From contig JAFAVL010000784.1 of NCBI GenBank assembly GCA_019242465.1, positions 1-12,343 on the forward strand: a stretch of 12,343 bases of DNA, written 5' to 3'. The notes beneath the pieces were generated by a model. The model was not told the origin of the DNA. It saw only the letters and a program-made list of their open reading frames with translations, and did not search any database. Positions 1-6,099 of the stretch are shown here, one piece after another (within the stretch, counting starts at the first letter, position 1; each line of letters starts with the position of its first letter). The translations under genes and the position numbers were made by a program. Source of the DNA: Chroococcidiopsidaceae cyanobacterium CP_BM_RX_35 (GTDB lineage Bacteria > Cyanobacteriota > Cyanobacteriia > Cyanobacteriales > Chroococcidiopsidaceae).

Positions 1-60
1 AGCCAGAAGTTGGGGTTGTATAGCAAATCATCGAAGACACAGCCGTGCGAATCACCATAA
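1..60 (+). CDS. C-terminal end of an excisionase-type (HTH) antitoxin, partial
   Basis: The reading frame is open from base 1 and stops at TAA 58-60. The 19 visible codons begin SQKLGLYSKS. The (S)QxLGLY motif near the C-terminus is one I associate with the short excisionase-like helix-turn-helix antitoxins encoded just upstream of PIN toxins in cyanobacteria and actinobacteria (VapB50 type). The stop lies 33 bases before the toxin start, as expected for a co-transcribed antitoxin-toxin pair. The DNA-binding part would lie outside the window, so the assignment rests on a short motif and on context. Confidence 0.5.
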   Translation, partial: SQKLGLYSKSSKTQPCESP

Positions 61-93
61 GACACAGTTAATGAGCTATTTGAGGAGTCACTT

Positions 94-648
94 GTGTCAG
101 CAGCGTTTGGTGTGGTTTTGGATGCCTGCGTACTTATACCAGCCTCCTTGCGGGACACTTTGTTGCGTGCTGCCGAACGAGGAATGTATCGACTGCACTG
201 GAGCGAGCTGATTTTAGCAGAGGTCAGGCGTAATCTCGTTAACCGGGGTCTGACTAGCTCTCTTGACGCTCAGGAGCTCACTGATGTGATGTCTGAGTTT
301 TTTGCTGAGGCTTTTGTCCGCGGTTTTGAGACGCTAGTTCCGTGTATGACCAACGATGAGAAAGACCGCCATGTACTGGCCGTGGCTGTCATGTCCAGGT
401 CTCAAGTCATTGTTACAAGTAACATTCAAGATTTCCCCGACACAGCGTTAGACCCTTTTGGGATTGAGGCACAAACACCTGATAAATTCTTGATGCATCT
501 ATTTGAATTGCATCCTAAACGTCTGGTCAGAATCTTGACTGAGCAAGCTCAAGATCTGGTTGACCCGCCCATGAGTGTACAGGAGGTTCTAGCAGAGCTG
601 GCTCTGCATGTACCGGGTTTCGTTGGTTTGATTGCTTCAGCATTTTAG
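94..648 (+). CDS. PIN-domain ribonuclease toxin, VapC50-like
   Basis: This is a complete 184-residue PIN-domain protein, probably the toxin of a toxin-antitoxin pair that cleaves RNA with metal-bound acidic residues. The PIN core spans about residues 6-118. Candidate catalytic acids are D10 (VVLDACVL), E43 (LILAEV), D91 (in DEKDRHVLA) and D113 (TSNIQDF). The last 60 or so residues, with FELHPKRLV and a final VPGFVG segment, resemble the C-terminal extension of VapC50-type toxins, which makes it longer than a minimal VapC of about 130 residues. The start is GTG at 94, chosen because GAGGAG at 82-87 sits six bases upstream. The end of a probable antitoxin gene lies 33 bases upstream. Likely role: plasmid stabilisation or stress response; the RNA target is unknown. 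Confidence 0.85.
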   Translation: MSAAFGVVLDACVLIPASLRDTLLRAAERGMYRLHWSELILAEVRRNLVNRGLTSSLDAQELTDVMSEFFAEAFVRGFETLVPCMTNDEKDRHVLAVAVMSRSQVIVTSNIQDFPDTALDPFGIEAQTPDKFLMHLFELHPKRLVRILTEQAQDLVDPPMSVQEVLAELALHVPGFVGLIASAF

Positions 649-663
649 AGAGCAGGTACGACG

Positions 664-685
664 GGTGAAGCTGTCAACTTCAACC
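664..685. terminator. Weak hairpin between convergent genes
   Basis: GGTGAAG (664-670) and CTTCAACC (678-685) can pair with one bulged base around a seven-base loop. It lies between the convergent toxin gene and the par1 RHH gene, where a two-way terminator would be useful. There is no T-tract on either side, so the call is weak. Confidence 0.2.
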
Positions 686-723
686 GCAGTTCCTTCCAGC
701 ATCAAAGTCATTAGGGACTAGAG

Positions 724-1005
724 TTAAGCAATCGGGTTGCGCTTATATTTGATGAACAGATCGTTGAGGGATTCTGCCAACAGAGCTTGAACAGTTGTCC
801 CATTGTCCAGCGCTAATTGCTTTAACTGTCGTGAGACTTCCGGGTCAAAGTGACCCGTGACTGCCTTTTTCCCCTGACGGCTGGGCGGTACATTGGAACT
901 GATAATGACCGAGGCCGCTTGTGCAACGGTATTATCTGGTTCTTGAGATAAAGTTTTACCACTGGCTTCTTGTAAGGCAGCAGTCAGGCTGGTGCGTTTA
1001 GGCAT
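724..1005 (-). CDS. Ribbon-helix-helix partition protein (ParG/ParB-like), par1
   Basis: This 93-residue protein has a flexible, probably disordered N-terminal half and a C-terminal ribbon-helix-helix-like segment at about residues 46-88 (KAVTGHFDPEVSRQLKQLA, then an ALLAESLNDLF helix). It is encoded 58 bp downstream of a Walker-type ParA on the same strand, which is the usual place for the small centromere-binding partner of type Ib partition systems. Such proteins bind arrays of short repeats, repress their own operon and stimulate ParA ATPase through the N-terminal tail. The gap upstream of this gene holds TACATAAT repeats that could be its binding site. The ATG at 1005 has no strong ribosome-binding site. 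The fold is assigned from sequence pattern alone, but the operon context is strong. Confidence 0.75.
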   Translation of the reverse strand: MPKRTSLTAALQEASGKTLSQEPDNTVAQAASVIISSNVPPSRQGKKAVTGHFDPEVSRQLKQLALDNGTTVQALLAESLNDLFIKYKRNPIA

Positions 1006-1075
1006 GTCTACATTTCAACATATACACATGCTATTAATTTTACATAATTACATAATTTAATGGCTACATGCTTAG
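1006..1075. promoter_or_regulatory. Short tandem repeats between par1 genes (putative operator)
   Basis: The gap between parA and the RHH gene contains TACATAAT twice in exact tandem (1041-1048 and 1049-1056), with ACATGC at 1026-1031 and again at 1066-1071 across the parA stop codon. An 8-bp tandem spacing suits cooperative binding by RHH dimers along one face of DNA. The same ACAT core recurs upstream of parA. The regulatory role is inferred. Confidence 0.45.
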
Positions 1076-1684
1076 TTGCTTACAAGTCCACATGTATAGT
1101 CGATTGATTTCCTCTGACGCCTTGCCTCCTGGCTCGTACTCTTGTGCCGTTAGGCCACTAGTTAGTGAGTGGATGAAAGCTGCCCGTTGCCCAATATGGA
1201 CTGGACAAACAGGAACGCCATAAGTGGTAACGGCGGTGGTGGCATCAAGAGCTAAGTTACCTCTAGGGGGAACGGTGTTCAAAATGACGCTGGCTGGTTT
1301 GCCCGCAAGTTTAACCAACTCGACGCTTTGCCCGATAGCCCGGAGGTCAAGGATAGCAGGGCGGCAAGGGATCAGTATGTAATCTGCTACCCTGGCAGCA
1401 GCTAGAGATGCACTTTCCGAGTGTGGGGCTGTGTCAAGGATGGCCAGAGCCGCGCCAGTTGTGCGGGCGGCTTCTAAAACTTTGTCGAGGCGACTGGGCT
1501 GAGCCGAAACAACAGCTGGGGTTTCTTTTTCTCGGCTATCACCCCAGCTAGCCGCACTTGCTTGTGGGTCAATATCAATGAGGGCCGTTTGTTTCCCGTC
1601 CATTTCAGCCGCTACAGCCAGATGAATCGCCAGAGTTGTTTTACCGGCTCCGCCTTTTTGGGAGATGATTGCAAGGGTTTTCAT
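1064..1684 (-). CDS. parA: ParA-family partition ATPase, par1
   Basis: This is a 206-residue ATPase of the short ParA type (ParF-like, without the N-terminal HTH found in larger type Ia ParAs). The deviant Walker A KGGAGKTT is at residues 10-17, the A' motif LIDIDPQ at 35-41 and Walker B AILDTAP at 81-87. It would form dynamic nucleoid-bound patterns that move plasmid copies apart through the RHH partner encoded downstream. The start is ATG at 1684, which puts the Walker A at the usual distance from the N-terminus and has AAAGG a few bases upstream. The upstream region carries the ACATGCAT repeats described separately. The pair is divergent from the DUF6398 gene. A ParA-like protein of a non-plasmid cargo cannot be excluded, but a plasmid partition role fits best. 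Confidence 0.9.
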   Translation of the reverse strand: MKTLAIISQKGGAGKTTLAIHLAVAAEMDGKQTALIDIDPQASAASWGDSREKETPAVVSAQPSRLDKVLEAARTTGAALAILDTAPHSESASLAAARVADYILIPCRPAILDLRAIGQSVELVKLAGKPASVILNTVPPRGNLALDATTAVTTYGVPVCPVHIGQRAAFIHSLTSGLTAQEYEPGGKASEEINRLYMWTCKQLSM

Positions 1685-1694
1685 AGTAAACCTT

Positions 1695-1780
1695 TACATG
1701 TAGACATGCATAAGTGTTGATATATAAACATAAATTCATGCAAGCTTAATAACATGCATACATGCATACATACATACATA
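1695..1780. repeat. ACATGCAT/ACAT tandem repeats upstream of par1 (candidate centromere and operator)
   Basis: ACATG occurs at 1696-1700, ACATGCAT at 1704-1711, CATGCA at 1737-1742, then ACATGCAT twice in tandem (1752-1759, 1760-1767) followed by three ACAT units (1768-1779). The block lies directly before parA and shares its core with repeats inside the operon. Type Ib partition systems often place the centromere, which doubles as operator, at this position. Low-complexity slippage is the alternative, but the separate copies outside the tandem block argue against chance alone. Confidence 0.55.
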
Positions 1781-1920
1781 AAATTTGCTTTCCTTCATCT
1801 TTGAACAAATACCAGCCCCCCATAAATTTCACAACTGTAGCTGGCACAATTGAGATGCGTTTCTTCATCAAAGAACCTGAGATGACATCAGCACCCCGAG
1901 AGCGAGGTTAGGAGAATGGC

Positions 1921-2442
1921 ATGAGTCAGCCGAGTGCCGAACGAGTTCCTAAGCAAATGCAGCCCAAATTTGCGGAAATCGTCAGTCTCACCGATAATTT
2001 CTGCCAAGAGCATCTCAACGATGAGTATGCTCAACTGTGCCGTAAGCTTACGGCGGCGCTTTGTCGCAAACGTCCTTCCCCCTTAGCCACAGGCAAGGCT
2101 AATACTTGGGCTTGCGGGATTGTCCACGCACTTGGAATGGTGAATTTCCTCTTCGACCCGAGCCAAACTCCCCATATGAGCGCGAGCGAGATTTACCAGC
2201 AGTTTGGGGTAAGCCAGAGTACTGGCTCAGCCAAGTCCAAGCAGATCCGAGATGCGATGGGCATGTACCAAATGGACCCAAATTGGTGCGTTCCTAGCCA
2301 TCTCGACAAAAATCCTCTCGCTTGGATGGTCTCAATCAATGGTTTGATTGTAGATGTCCGTCAGGCTCCAAGGGAATTCCAAGAAGAGGCATTCCGCAAG
2401 GGTCTGATCCCTTACTTGCCAGACGATGAGATTGTGCAGTAG
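1921..2442 (+). CDS. DUF6398 domain-containing protein
   Basis: This complete 173-residue protein matches the DUF6398 family as I know it. The recognisable stretches are LNDEYAQLCRKLTAALCRKR (about residues 32-51), the RPSPLATGKANTW segment, GMVNFLFDPSQTPHMSA (about 72-88), the helix-turn-helix-like FGVSQSTGSAKSKQIRD (about 95-111), and NPLAWMVSINGLIVDVR near the C-terminus. The family has no established function. The VSQSTGSAKSKQIR segment looks like a small DNA-binding module, which is inference. The start is ATG at 1921 with AGGAG at 1910-1914, six bases upstream. It is divergent from par1 and its leader region adjoins the par1 repeats, so the two could share regulation. Confidence 0.8.
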   Translation: MSQPSAERVPKQMQPKFAEIVSLTDNFCQEHLNDEYAQLCRKLTAALCRKRPSPLATGKANTWACGIVHALGMVNFLFDPSQTPHMSASEIYQQFGVSQSTGSAKSKQIRDAMGMYQMDPNWCVPSHLDKNPLAWMVSINGLIVDVRQAPREFQEEAFRKGLIPYLPDDEIVQ

Positions 2443-2702
2443 TGAAGTGGGGGACAGATTCTCAGAAATATTCAGTCTGAGGCTTAAAGCTTGTAAGTCC
2501 TTGTCAATACAATAGTCCAACCATACTCTTACATTCGACCGAAAATGCCGTAATCATCCTTGTAGATGGATAAAGACTAAGCTAAGCTGCATTATTTAAT
2601 GCAGCTGACTTCCACCGTTTTATCCTAGTACAGTAGCTAAAATTACAAGTGCTAGGTAGAAATTTTTAGGCTTTTATTTACACCTAATGAAAGGCTAGTA
2701 GC
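2443..2702. other. 260-bp intergenic region with a 22-bp palindrome
   Basis: No gene is visible here. CTCAGA (2461-2466) and TCTGAG around 2476-2481 form a short hairpin just after the DUF6398 stop, without a T-tract. A longer perfect palindrome lies at 2585-2606 and is listed separately. The region must carry the promoter for the pentapeptide-repeat gene, but I see no clear promoter boxes. Confidence 0.5.
2585..2606. repeat. Perfect 22-bp palindrome (10-bp stem, TT loop)
   Basis: AGCTGCATTA (2585-2594) is followed by TT and then TAATGCAGCT (2597-2606), a perfect 10-bp inverted repeat. There is no T-run after it, so it is not a typical intrinsic terminator. It sits about 97 bp before the pentapeptide-repeat gene and could be an operator for a dimeric regulator, or a transcript hairpin. 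Confidence 0.6.
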
Positions 2703-4958
2703 ATGAAAGCTGCCGAGGTTATAAGACTATATGAAACCGGACAAAGGAATTTTCCTAGTGAAAACCTCCGAGGTCAATCCTTCAAAGGACAAGACTTATC
2801 TGAAGCAAACTTTAGCGGCACCGATATCCGAGGAGCAGATTTTTCCAACGCCATTCTGATAGGTACAAACTTCAGCCATGCTCAAGCTGGACTGCAAAGA
2901 CGCTGGGTAATTCTTCTAGTAGTAATTTCATTTTTTCTAGCAGGATTATCAGGATTTGCTTCGGCGCTCACTGGTAGTTTAGAAGGACACCTACTACTTA
3001 ATTCAGGCATCCAGAATCAGTCGTTTGTTTCACTTGTTTCTAGTGGACTCGTCTTAATACTTTTTACTTTATTTTGTGTTGTCACTGTCCGCCAAGGTTT
3101 GGAGGCAGCTTTTAGGTTTTTAACTTTGGCTTTGGTGATGGCTGTAGCTTCGGTTGGATTTGGGGCTTTGGCTATGGTAGGGGCTTTTTTGGGTATGTAT
3201 AAGTTTAAATATCAAGCTTTAGCTATAGATTTACTTTGGTTTTTTGTTACTGACGTACATGTGGCATGGGCTGTGGCTTTGACTGTAGTTATGGCTTTGG
3301 CTGGAATTGTAGCTGGAGCTGGAGCTGTGGCTTTGGTTTTAACCGTAGCTGGAGCTGTGGCTGGTTTTACAGCAGTGGCTTTAGCTTTGGCTTTAACCGT
3401 AGCTGGAGCTGGGGCTGGTTCTATAGCTTTTACTGTGGCAGTGATGATCGCTTTAAGTCTGGCTAGATTGAGTAAGTCTGTTGTTAGTAAGGCTACGAAT
3501 CGTGTTCTTTTGAAGGCTATTAAGTCTGTTGTTGTGACAAAAGTGACTGTGGCTTTGGCTGGGGCTGGGGTGATATCAGCTGGTTACATTGGTTGGCGCA
3601 CAGTAGCTGGTGATGAAAAGTTCGCCTTAATTCGGAGCATCACCATTGCCTTTGCCGCTACAGGAGGCACAAGCTTTCGCGGTGCTGACCTGACCAATGC
3701 TGACTTCACATCTGCCACACTTAAAAGCACTGACTTTAGAGGCGCTATTCTTACCCGTACATGTTGGGCTCAAGCCAAAAAGCTTGACCGTGTGCGTCCT
3801 GGAACGACTTATCTGAGGAATGTACAATTGCGCCAATGGCTGATGGGAAATGGACGAAACAAAGACTTTGACCGTCAAGTCCTGCGAGGAGTCAATTTAA
3901 AAGGAGCTAATTTGGCAAATGCTAGCTTCATTGGTGCCGACCTGAGTGAAGCCAACTTGCAAAATGCTGATTTATTTAGAGCTAAGCTGGTGCAGACGCA
4001 GCTAGACGAGACAGACCTCACCGAAGCCACTCTCACGGGCGCTTGCATCGAAGACTGGGGCATTACGAGTCATACCAAACTAGATGGGGTTAGGTGCGAG
4101 TATGTCTTCATGCGAGATGTAAAACAAGGCGACCCAGACCCAAATCCCCGTCGCAAACCTGACAATTGGAATGAAACCTTTCAAGAGGGGGACTTTGCCG
4201 ACTTTATCAAACCGATAGCTGATACACTCGACCTCTACCATAACCAGAATGTTGACCCCCGTACCATTACCCTTTCATTCAAGCAACTAGCTGATAACCA
4301 TCCAGAGGCAGAGCTGGAAATTGTGGCAATGGAGAAACGAGGCGGGGATAAGTTGTTACTAAGAGCCAAAACCGCCCCAGAGGCAAATCACTCGGAACTG
4401 AGTGCAGAGTATTTTTCAACTTACGAGCAGCTTAAATCTTTACCAGAAAATGCCTTGATTTATATTATTGCGGATAAAGATCATCAAATTCGTCTGCTTG
4501 CTGAACAAGTTGACACTGCACTAAAGACAGCAATTGAGCGTCCTAGCATTCATGCAGAAACTTATCATAGTCAAGGAGATACAATGTCAGAAAAATCAGA
4601 AACTTCTAGTTACAACTTAAGCCAAGCAAAATTCGGTGGGGGCTTCGCTGGTACTGGAGGAACTCAAACAGGTGGCACTTTAAATGACTATTCCTCTTCC
4701 CCAAACCTGTCTGAAGCAGCGGCAGAGATTCAGCAAATTCTCAACCAGCTAGAAGTAAATAACCCAGCTACAACTAGAGCGGAGAAAATGACAGTTGCAG
4801 CTAAGGCTGTTGATGAAATTGAGAAAAATTCAGTTTTGAAAACACGGGTTATTGCTGCCCTTAAATCAGGAGGTACTGAAGCGTTCAAAGAGGAAATTAA
4901 CCATCCACTTGCTAAAAATATAATGCCAATTGTTGAGGAATGGGCATCAGAGAAGTAA
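2703..4958 (+). CDS. Multi-pass membrane pentapeptide-repeat protein with FGGGFAG-type C-terminal domain
   Basis: A 751-residue protein with unusual architecture. Pentapeptide repeats occur at about residues 21-60 (NLRGQSFKGQ, DIRGADFSNA). A long hydrophobic region follows at about 67-318, with several probable membrane helices and very rich in Ala, Gly and Val. Further repeats lie at about 322-350 (TSFRGADLTNADF) and 394-448. A soluble domain at about 450-610 has EGDFADFIKPIADTLDL and VAMEKRGGDKLLLR, a segment I have seen following pentapeptide repeats in cyanobacterial proteins. The final domain (628-751) has YNLSQAKFGGGFAG and GGTQTGGTLNDY, then helices. Pentapeptide repeats form a right-handed beta-helix; its job here is unknown. 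The next gene repeats the final domain. M628 has its own ribosome-binding site. Function unassigned; a membrane scaffold or sensor is inference. Confidence 0.85.
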   Translation: MKAAEVIRLYETGQRNFPSENLRGQSFKGQDLSEANFSGTDIRGADFSNAILIGTNFSHAQAGLQRRWVILLVVISFFLAGLSGFASALTGSLEGHLLLNSGIQNQSFVSLVSSGLVLILFTLFCVVTVRQGLEAAFRFLTLALVMAVASVGFGALAMVGAFLGMYKFKYQALAIDLLWFFVTDVHVAWAVALTVVMALAGIVAGAGAVALVLTVAGAVAGFTAVALALALTVAGAGAGSIAFTVAVMIALSLARLSKSVVSKATNRVLLKAIKSVVVTKVTVALAGAGVISAGYIGWRTVAGDEKFALIRSITIAFAATGGTSFRGADLTNADFTSATLKSTDFRGAILTRTCWAQAKKLDRVRPGTTYLRNVQLRQWLMGNGRNKDFDRQVLRGVNLKGANLANASFIGADLSEANLQNADLFRAKLVQTQLDETDLTEATLTGACIEDWGITSHTKLDGVRCEYVFMRDVKQGDPDPNPRRKPDNWNETFQEGDFADFIKPIADTLDLYHNQNVDPRTITLSFKQLADNHPEAELEIVAMEKRGGDKLLLRAKTAPEANHSELSAEYFSTYEQLKSLPENALIYIIADKDHQIRLLAEQVDTALKTAIERPSIHAETYHSQGDTMSEKSETSSYNLSQAKFGGGFAGTGGTQTGGTLNDYSSSPNLSEAAAEIQQILNQLEVNNPATTRAEKMTVAAKAVDEIEKNSVLKTRVIAALKSGGTEAFKEEINHPLAKNIMPIVEEWASEK
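3337..3420 (+). repeat. 54-bp-period internal repeat in the membrane region
   Basis: Bases 3337-3366 and 3391-3420 match at 28 of 30 positions around the shared TTTAACCGTAGCTGGAGCT, at a spacing of 54 bp (18 codons). They encode LTVAGAVAGF and LTVAGAGAGS. Degenerate GCTTTGGCTG and GCTGGAGCTG units surround them from about 3120 to 3460. This suggests that the membrane segment grew by in-frame tandem duplication. Confidence 0.7.
4573..4586 (+). promoter_or_regulatory. Internal ribosome-binding site and ATG inside the pentapeptide gene
   Basis: AAGGAG (4573-4578) lies five bases before the in-frame ATG at 4584-4586, codon 628 of the 751-codon gene. The start falls exactly where the C-terminal domain begins (MSEKSETSSYNLSQAKF), and the separate neighbouring gene starts with the matching MSETSKYDLSNAKF. 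Translation from here would give a 124-residue free copy of the domain. Whether it is used is not shown by the sequence. Confidence 0.5.
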
Positions 4959-5061
4959 CTTTTTACCACTGCTTCATTTCCTGATTGTAGCGAATACAAA
5001 AGTTTTAGCTATTTACCAAGTTACAAGCATTCAACAACTAGCTAAAGTAGAGAGTGACTCT

Positions 5062-5445
5062 ATGTCAGAAACTTCTAAATACGATTTGAGTAATGCCAAG
5101 TTTGGTGGTGGTTTTGCAGGAGATGAAGGAACTCAGATAGGTGGCACTCTAAATGACTATTCATCAAATATTGACTACTCATCTAAACAGAGCCTAGCCG
5201 AGGCCGCAACAGAGATTCAGCAGCTTTTAACGAATCTGCAAGCCCAAGGATACAGCCAAGAGGAAGCCAAACAACAAGCTGCCCAAGACTTAGTTCAGAA
5301 AGCTCAGAGCGACCCAAAAGTTCTAGATAAGCTGATTAAGTGGGGACAATCTTTAGGTGATACTGCTGCCAAAACCACGTTAACTACAGCAGTGACAGCA
5401 GTTGTTAAGTTGGCTTTGAAATTATTGGGAGTCCCATTGCTATAA
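5062..5445 (+). CDS. Small FGGGFAG-domain protein, paralogue of the preceding C-terminal domain
   Basis: A 127-residue protein whose first 55 or so residues repeat the C-terminal domain of the preceding gene. Shared features are YDLSNAKFGGGFAG (7-20), GTQIGGTLNDYSS (23-35) and the helix LAEAATEIQQLL (45-56). After this core the two diverge. Here a charged, Gln-rich helix (about 59-95) is followed by a hydrophobic or amphipathic tail (about 102-127, with VVKLALKLLGVPLL) that could associate with a membrane. I chose ATG at 5062 because its first residues align with M628 of the neighbour. The frame extends back to 4930, but that part overlaps the preceding gene and has no homology support. The upstream ribosome-binding signal is weak (GAGAG near 5050-5054). 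It is likely co-transcribed with the neighbour. Function unknown. Confidence 0.8.
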   Translation: MSETSKYDLSNAKFGGGFAGDEGTQIGGTLNDYSSNIDYSSKQSLAEAATEIQQLLTNLQAQGYSQEEAKQQAAQDLVQKAQSDPKVLDKLIKWGQSLGDTAAKTTLTTAVTAVVKLALKLLGVPLL

Positions 5446-5461
5446 GTAAGGCTTCAGTTAC

Positions 5462-5983
5462 TTGCAGTACAAGATTATTGCCGGAATCTTGTATCATTCA
5501 AAGCCCAGTGGTCAAAGTTGGCTAATGGGGACTGCTGCCTACTCTCAAGGCAGTCACCGCTCAAATTTAGTAAGCTTGAATCCAAGCACTTCCAGAAATT
5601 CCATGAAGAGAACTTGGGCTACTAACATTAGACTATCCAAACAACTAGGAATCAAACAAGAGCTGGCAGAAATTGTGCAGGAATACGCCATTGATCTGGC
5701 TCAGTATCAGCTTGAGTGCTGCTCTAAATTGGGAGCCGGAGTGATCTTTGCCGATTACTTATCCAGTTCCGACTCAATTGAGTTGTTCTATGTCCCCCAA
5801 GCCGAACTTAGTAATTTTCCTCAAAAGCCAAGTGTCATTGCCTTAGAGAAACAGGTAAGCGAGTCTAACCCCCAGACAGAAGCGATAGTCATGATGAGGC
5901 AGGGGAAACACTCGGCTATATTCACACTGCAACTCAAGCAGAGAAGCAAACCAGCTCCGGCTAAAGGTTTCGGCAAGCCATAA
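5462..5983 (+). CDS. Hypothetical protein, start uncertain
   Basis: I do not recognise this protein. From TTG at 5462 it has 173 residues; alternative starts are ATG at 5525 (152 residues) and ATG at 5603 (126 residues, MKRTWATNIRLSK). None has a strong ribosome-binding site; TAAGG at about 5447-5451 precedes the TTG. The section from residue 48 onward looks the more protein-like. It has a mixed alpha/beta pattern with a helix QELAEIVQEYAIDLAQYQ, a hydrophobic GAGVIFADYL strand, a SIELFYVPQAEL segment and a basic, Pro-rich end (KPAPAKGFGKP). It starts 16 bases after the small FGGGFAG gene on the same strand and may belong to that operon. It ends 33 bases before the transposon and is not interrupted by it. 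Confidence 0.5.
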   Translation: MQYKIIAGILYHSKPSGQSWLMGTAAYSQGSHRSNLVSLNPSTSRNSMKRTWATNIRLSKQLGIKQELAEIVQEYAIDLAQYQLECCSKLGAGVIFADYLSSSDSIELFYVPQAELSNFPQKPSVIALEKQVSESNPQTEAIVMMRQGKHSAIFTLQLKQRSKPAPAKGFGKP

Positions 5984-6016
5984 TTGTTGCCAGCACTACA
6001 GGAGAACCTACAACTT

Positions 6017-6053
6017 GGGGTAAAAGTAGCGAAGCTGTCACCAGCCGCCATGC
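6017..6053 (+). repeat. Left terminal inverted repeat (37 bp)
   Basis: It starts GGGGTAAAAGTAGCGAAGCT and is identical over 37 bp to the reverse complement of 10943-10979; weaker similarity continues for about seven bases inward. It is the transposase-binding end of the element, 46 bp from the stop codon of the resolvase gene. Confidence 0.95.
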
Positions 6054-6099
6054 AATGGCTAGAATCCTTGCCCAGTCTATATTCCAGAAAAATTTCAAC

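Noticed and set aside
1752..1779. CRISPR-like or satellite array
   Set aside because: Units are only 4-8 bp with no spacers; the position before parA fits an operator or centromere.
2099..2297. Short frames on both strands inside the DUF6398 gene
   Set aside because: The DUF6398 frame matches a known family over its full length and has a good ribosome-binding site; the others do not.
3266..3466. Plus-strand frame rich in Gly, Ser, Phe, Trp and Cys
   Set aside because: It is an out-of-frame reading of the GCTGG-type repeats in the membrane region of the pentapeptide gene.
4930..5061. Longer N-terminus for the small FGGGFAG protein from ATG 4930
   Set aside because: It overlaps the preceding gene and has no counterpart in the paralogous domain; alignment with M628 supports the start at 5062.
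6012..6016. Possible 5-bp target duplication of the transposon
   Set aside because: AACTT on the left does not match TTTAT on the right in either orientation.
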